The notes under the pieces are model-generated. The model did not search any database, was not told the origin of the DNA, and saw only the letters and a list, made by a program, of their open reading frames with translations. The position numbers and the translations under genes were made by a program. This document shows positions 7,053-8,916 of a DNA stretch of 8,916 nt, piece after piece. Origin of the DNA: Parabacteroides sp. (lineage in GTDB: Bacteria; Bacteroidota; Bacteroidia; Bacteroidales; Tannerellaceae); NCBI GenBank assembly GCA_019411205.1, contig DXRF01000105.1, forward strand, positions 1 through 8,916, read 5' to 3'. The stretch's first letter is position 1. Every line of letters begins with the position of its first letter.

Positions 7053-8597
7053 TTACACCTGCAACACCAGAATAAAACGGCTGCCTTTTTTATATTCGGA
7101 ATCTATGGACAGTGTGCCGTTCATTTTTGAAGCGATCAGGGAGCAGATAGGCAATCCCAGTCCGTCGCCGTCGGCCAGGTCTTTGATTTCGGTAAAAGGT
7201 TTGAAGAGCGCCTCCTGTTTTTCGGCAGGGATGCCCGGACCATTATCTGTCACGATGAACTGACAGATATGGGCTCCTTTCTTCTTGAATTCCAGCTTGA
7301 TTTTGCCTGAAGTCGTGTAGCTCGCTGCGTTCCTCAACAGATGCAGTAGGATGCGTTGCAACTGTCCGGCATTAGTCTTGATTTCGATTTTCGGGATATC
7401 CGTGGTGACTTCGACGCCCGGACGGACATTCTCTTTTATCTGTTCCATCACTTTCTCGCAGAAAGAGCTGACATTAAAAGATTGTGCTTCGTAGGTTTCC
7501 AGCAAGGAGTTTTCCAACAAAGAAAGTTCTTGTATATGGTCTCCGAACTGTTTCAAGGCATCGATACGGGTCTGTATGGCTTTCGCTTGTCCGGGTGCGG
7601 CGGCTTGCAATCCGGCTACCGACTTGCTTATTTCGTCCAGTGTTGGTTCCATCTGCGCTGATATGCTTTGGATGAATCCGGTCTGTTGTTCGCTGTGCTC
7701 GGTGATAGTCTGGATAATCTTCTTCAACTTTCGGTTCAGGATGATGAAACGCATGACCATGAATGCCAGGAACACCAACGCGGCAACCAGGATGGCGGCC
7801 AGCGTGCAGAGTCCGGCGATGATATACTGCTTGGCGGATAGCTGGTCCTCTTTTTCCTGTATCGTTTGCAGGCTGCTGTCGTATTTTTGTTGTAAAGCGC
7901 CTAATTTGTCTTCAGCGGTAAGCATCTTTACAGAATCGGTCCATACCATATATTTCTCGTAGGTCTGCTCCATTAGCGGGATATTATTGGCATTGCGTGC
8001 AATCGCGATCAGGTTTTGATAACATTCGCTGACTTTGCCGTATTCCTTTTTCTCCCGGTATTGGCTGATGAGCTTGTTGAATGCAGCATCTCCTTCATTC
8101 TTCTGTCCGAAGATATAGAAGTAATCGGTTTTTGTGTATAACAGTTCTTCGGTAAGTTTGGGATTACCTGATTCCTCGGCCAGGTTGTCCAGCGTGTTAA
8201 GCTGGAGTTGAGCCTGTGCGGCGTTTCTCAGCTTGATGTACATTTGCAGGCGCTCTTTTGTTATCATAAAACGCAGGTCGTACAGTTTCTTCTGCTCCAC
8301 CTGTTCCTGATTTGCCACTATCTGGCTCATTTGCCGGCAGAGGTCGAATGCTTCCTGATAACAGTTCTCGCGATAATAGAGGGATGCCGCCTGTGTACCG
8401 CATTCGATTGCCTGCGTTATTTTTCCTTCATTTGCATAATCCTTGTATGCTTGGATATAAAGGTAGCGGGCTTTCGTATAATCTTTGTTCTCAAAGCGAC
8501 TTTGTGCCTGTTGCCTAAAATTGTCCGCATTGTTTTGTGCTTGAAGAGAAACACAAAAACAGATCATGAAGGTGATGATAAAGTAGGAAATTCTCAT
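7053..8597 (-). CDS. TPR-containing sensor histidine-kinase-like protein lacking the H-box histidine
   Basis: A 514-residue membrane sensor. In order: a signal peptide (about 1-20, cleavage likely after Leu18-Gln-Ala20); a periplasmic helical region with TPR-like repeats (about 24-240); a short coiled coil (about 235-255); one membrane segment (about 259-287) followed by basic residues; a dimerisation-like helical region (about 290-380); and a HATPase_c domain (about 400-514). The ATPase boxes are present: N-box Asn423 in LLRNAASYT, G1 DNGPGIP (451-457), F-box FKPF (465-468) and G2 GLGL (479-482). Where a kinase normally reads SHELRTPL, this protein reads SAQMEPTL, so the phospho-acceptor histidine is replaced by Ala314; the nearest histidine is His301. 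The ATG at 8597 gives the signal peptide directly; an upstream TTG at 8621 lies inside a promoter element. No response regulator is encoded next to it in the window. Signal and output are unknown. Confidence 0.88.
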   Translation of the reverse strand: MRISYFIITFMICFCVSLQAQNNADNFRQQAQSRFENKDYTKARYLYIQAYKDYANEGKITQAIECGTQAASLYYRENCYQEAFDLCRQMSQIVANQEQVEQKKLYDLRFMITKERLQMYIKLRNAAQAQLQLNTLDNLAEESGNPKLTEELLYTKTDYFYIFGQKNEGDAAFNKLISQYREKKEYGKVSECYQNLIAIARNANNIPLMEQTYEKYMVWTDSVKMLTAEDKLGALQQKYDSSLQTIQEKEDQLSAKQYIIAGLCTLAAILVAALVFLAFMVMRFIILNRKLKKIIQTITEHSEQQTGFIQSISAQMEPTLDEISKSVAGLQAAAPGQAKAIQTRIDALKQFGDHIQELSLLENSLLETYEAQSFNVSSFCEKVMEQIKENVRPGVEVTTDIPKIEIKTNAGQLQRILLHLLRNAASYTTSGKIKLEFKKKGAHICQFIVTDNGPGIPAEKQEALFKPFTEIKDLADGDGLGLPICSLIASKMNGTLSIDSEYKKGSRFILVLQV

Positions 8598-8618
8598 AAT
8601 TTGAATTTTAACGTTAGA

Positions 8619-8626
8619 CAAATATA
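8619..8626 (-). promoter_or_regulatory. Putative Bacteroidetes -7 promoter element (TATATTTG) for the sensor gene
   Basis: On the minus strand the sequence reads TATATTTG, an exact TAnnTTTG match and the same octamer as in front of the DUF169 gene. It ends 21 bp before the ATG at 8597. No recognisable -33 TTTG is present 19-21 bp upstream, so the promoter may be weak or activator-dependent. Confidence 0.5.
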
Positions 8627-8720
8627 GGATTTTTTTGTAACAGGGGATATGAAAATGTGAGATTTCTTAGTCGGGAAAGGATTCTTTTGGTGCGGTTGCC
8701 AAAGATAAAAGAAGAGGATG

Positions 8721-8750
8721 TTGCCGGATAAAAGAAAAAATGTATTTTTG
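8721..8750 (+). promoter_or_regulatory. Putative Bacteroidetes -33/-7 promoter for the exonuclease-like gene
   Basis: TTG at 8721-8723 and TATTTTTG at 8743-8750 are separated by 19 bp, fitting the Bacteroidetes -33 (TTTG/TTG) and -7 (TAnnTTTG) pattern with the expected spacing. The -7 element ends 22 bp before the ATG at 8773, implying a very short leader. It is the best-formed promoter in the window. Confidence 0.6.
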
Positions 8751-8772
8751 CTACAAAACAAAAATGTAGCCC

Positions 8773-8916
8773 ATGAAAGACATAACCTTTGTTGATCTGG
8801 AAGTAACGCTGAACACCTGTCGGGTAGTGGATATCGGAGCTGTCCGATCCGACAGAACTCCTTTTCATGAAAATTCCTTTGATAATCTATTGCTTTTTTT
8901 ACATCAGGTACCTTAT
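8773..8916 (+). CDS. DEDD-type 3'-5' exonuclease domain protein, N-terminal 48 codons only; possibly RecQ-like helicase fusion
   Basis: The frame runs from the ATG at 8773 to the last base of the window with no stop. It begins MKDITFVDLEVTLNTCRVVD, and residues 6-10 (FVDLE) match the Exo I motif of DnaQ/DEDD exonucleases, in which Asp8 and Glu10 would bind a catalytic metal. The following VVDIGAV matches the usual second strand of that fold. Bacteroidales carry RecQ-family helicases with an exonuclease domain of this kind at the N-terminus, and the opening resembles those from memory, but the helicase part would lie outside the window and cannot be seen. It has its own promoter-like sequence and is divergent from the sensor gene. 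An ATG at 8764 is followed at once by TAG, so 8773 is the only sensible start. A stand-alone exonuclease remains possible. Confidence 0.6.
   Translation, partial: MKDITFVDLEVTLNTCRVVDIGAVRSDRTPFHENSFDNLLLFLHQVPY

Noticed and set aside
6945..7263. Small plus-strand open frames across the hairpin and the sensor gene's 3' end
   Set aside because: They span a probable terminator and run antisense to the conserved HATPase domain of the sensor; no independent support.
8824..8848. Short inverted repeat TCGGA-GCTG-TCCGA inside the exonuclease-like gene
   Set aside because: Five-base arms within coding sequence are expected by chance, and the codons are explained by the protein.
8614..8868. 84-codon minus-strand open frame over the second divergent region
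   Set aside because: It overlaps the exonuclease-like gene start and both promoter elements, and its sequence resembles no known protein; it is probably a chance frame.

Overview
The window looks like chromosomal core DNA from a Bacteroidales bacterium (Bacteroides or Parabacteroides type). The clues are protein-level resemblance, AT-rich translation starts without Shine-Dalgarno sequences, the Bacteroidetes -7 promoter octamer TAnnTTTG in front of three genes, and a periplasmic-TPR sensor kinase architecture common in that phylum. Nothing marks it as a mobile or phage region: I see no transposase, integrase, tRNA, rRNA or CRISPR array.

Layout from left to right. Positions 1-1383 (minus) hold the first 461 codons of gltD, the small subunit of glutamate synthase; its end lies off the left edge. 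Positions 1431-5948 (minus) hold gltB, the complete large subunit, 47 bp upstream of gltD and almost certainly co-transcribed with it. An AT-rich, non-coding divergent region of about 340 bp follows (5949-6288). A DUF169-family protein of unknown function lies at 6289-6996 (plus). It converges on a TPR sensor histidine-kinase-like gene at 7053-8597 (minus), and the two are separated by a perfect 10-bp GC-rich hairpin that probably terminates transcription from both sides. A second divergent promoter region (8598-8772) leads into the first 48 codons of a gene with a DEDD-type exonuclease start (plus), running off the right edge.

GltB and GltD together make the two-subunit glutamate synthase (GOGAT), which turns 2-oxoglutarate plus glutamine into two glutamates using NAD(P)H, the central step of ammonia assimilation. 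The other three genes are separate transcription units with no demonstrable link to GOGAT.

The best lead for follow-up is the sensor protein. Its ATP-binding domain has all its boxes, but the place where the phospho-accepting histidine should sit is an alanine (Ala314), so it may be a pseudokinase-like or non-canonical signalling protein. Two starts that a gene finder might extend to TTG codons (6250 and 8621) fall in or just before promoter -7 elements; the downstream ATGs (6289 and 8597) are preferred here.
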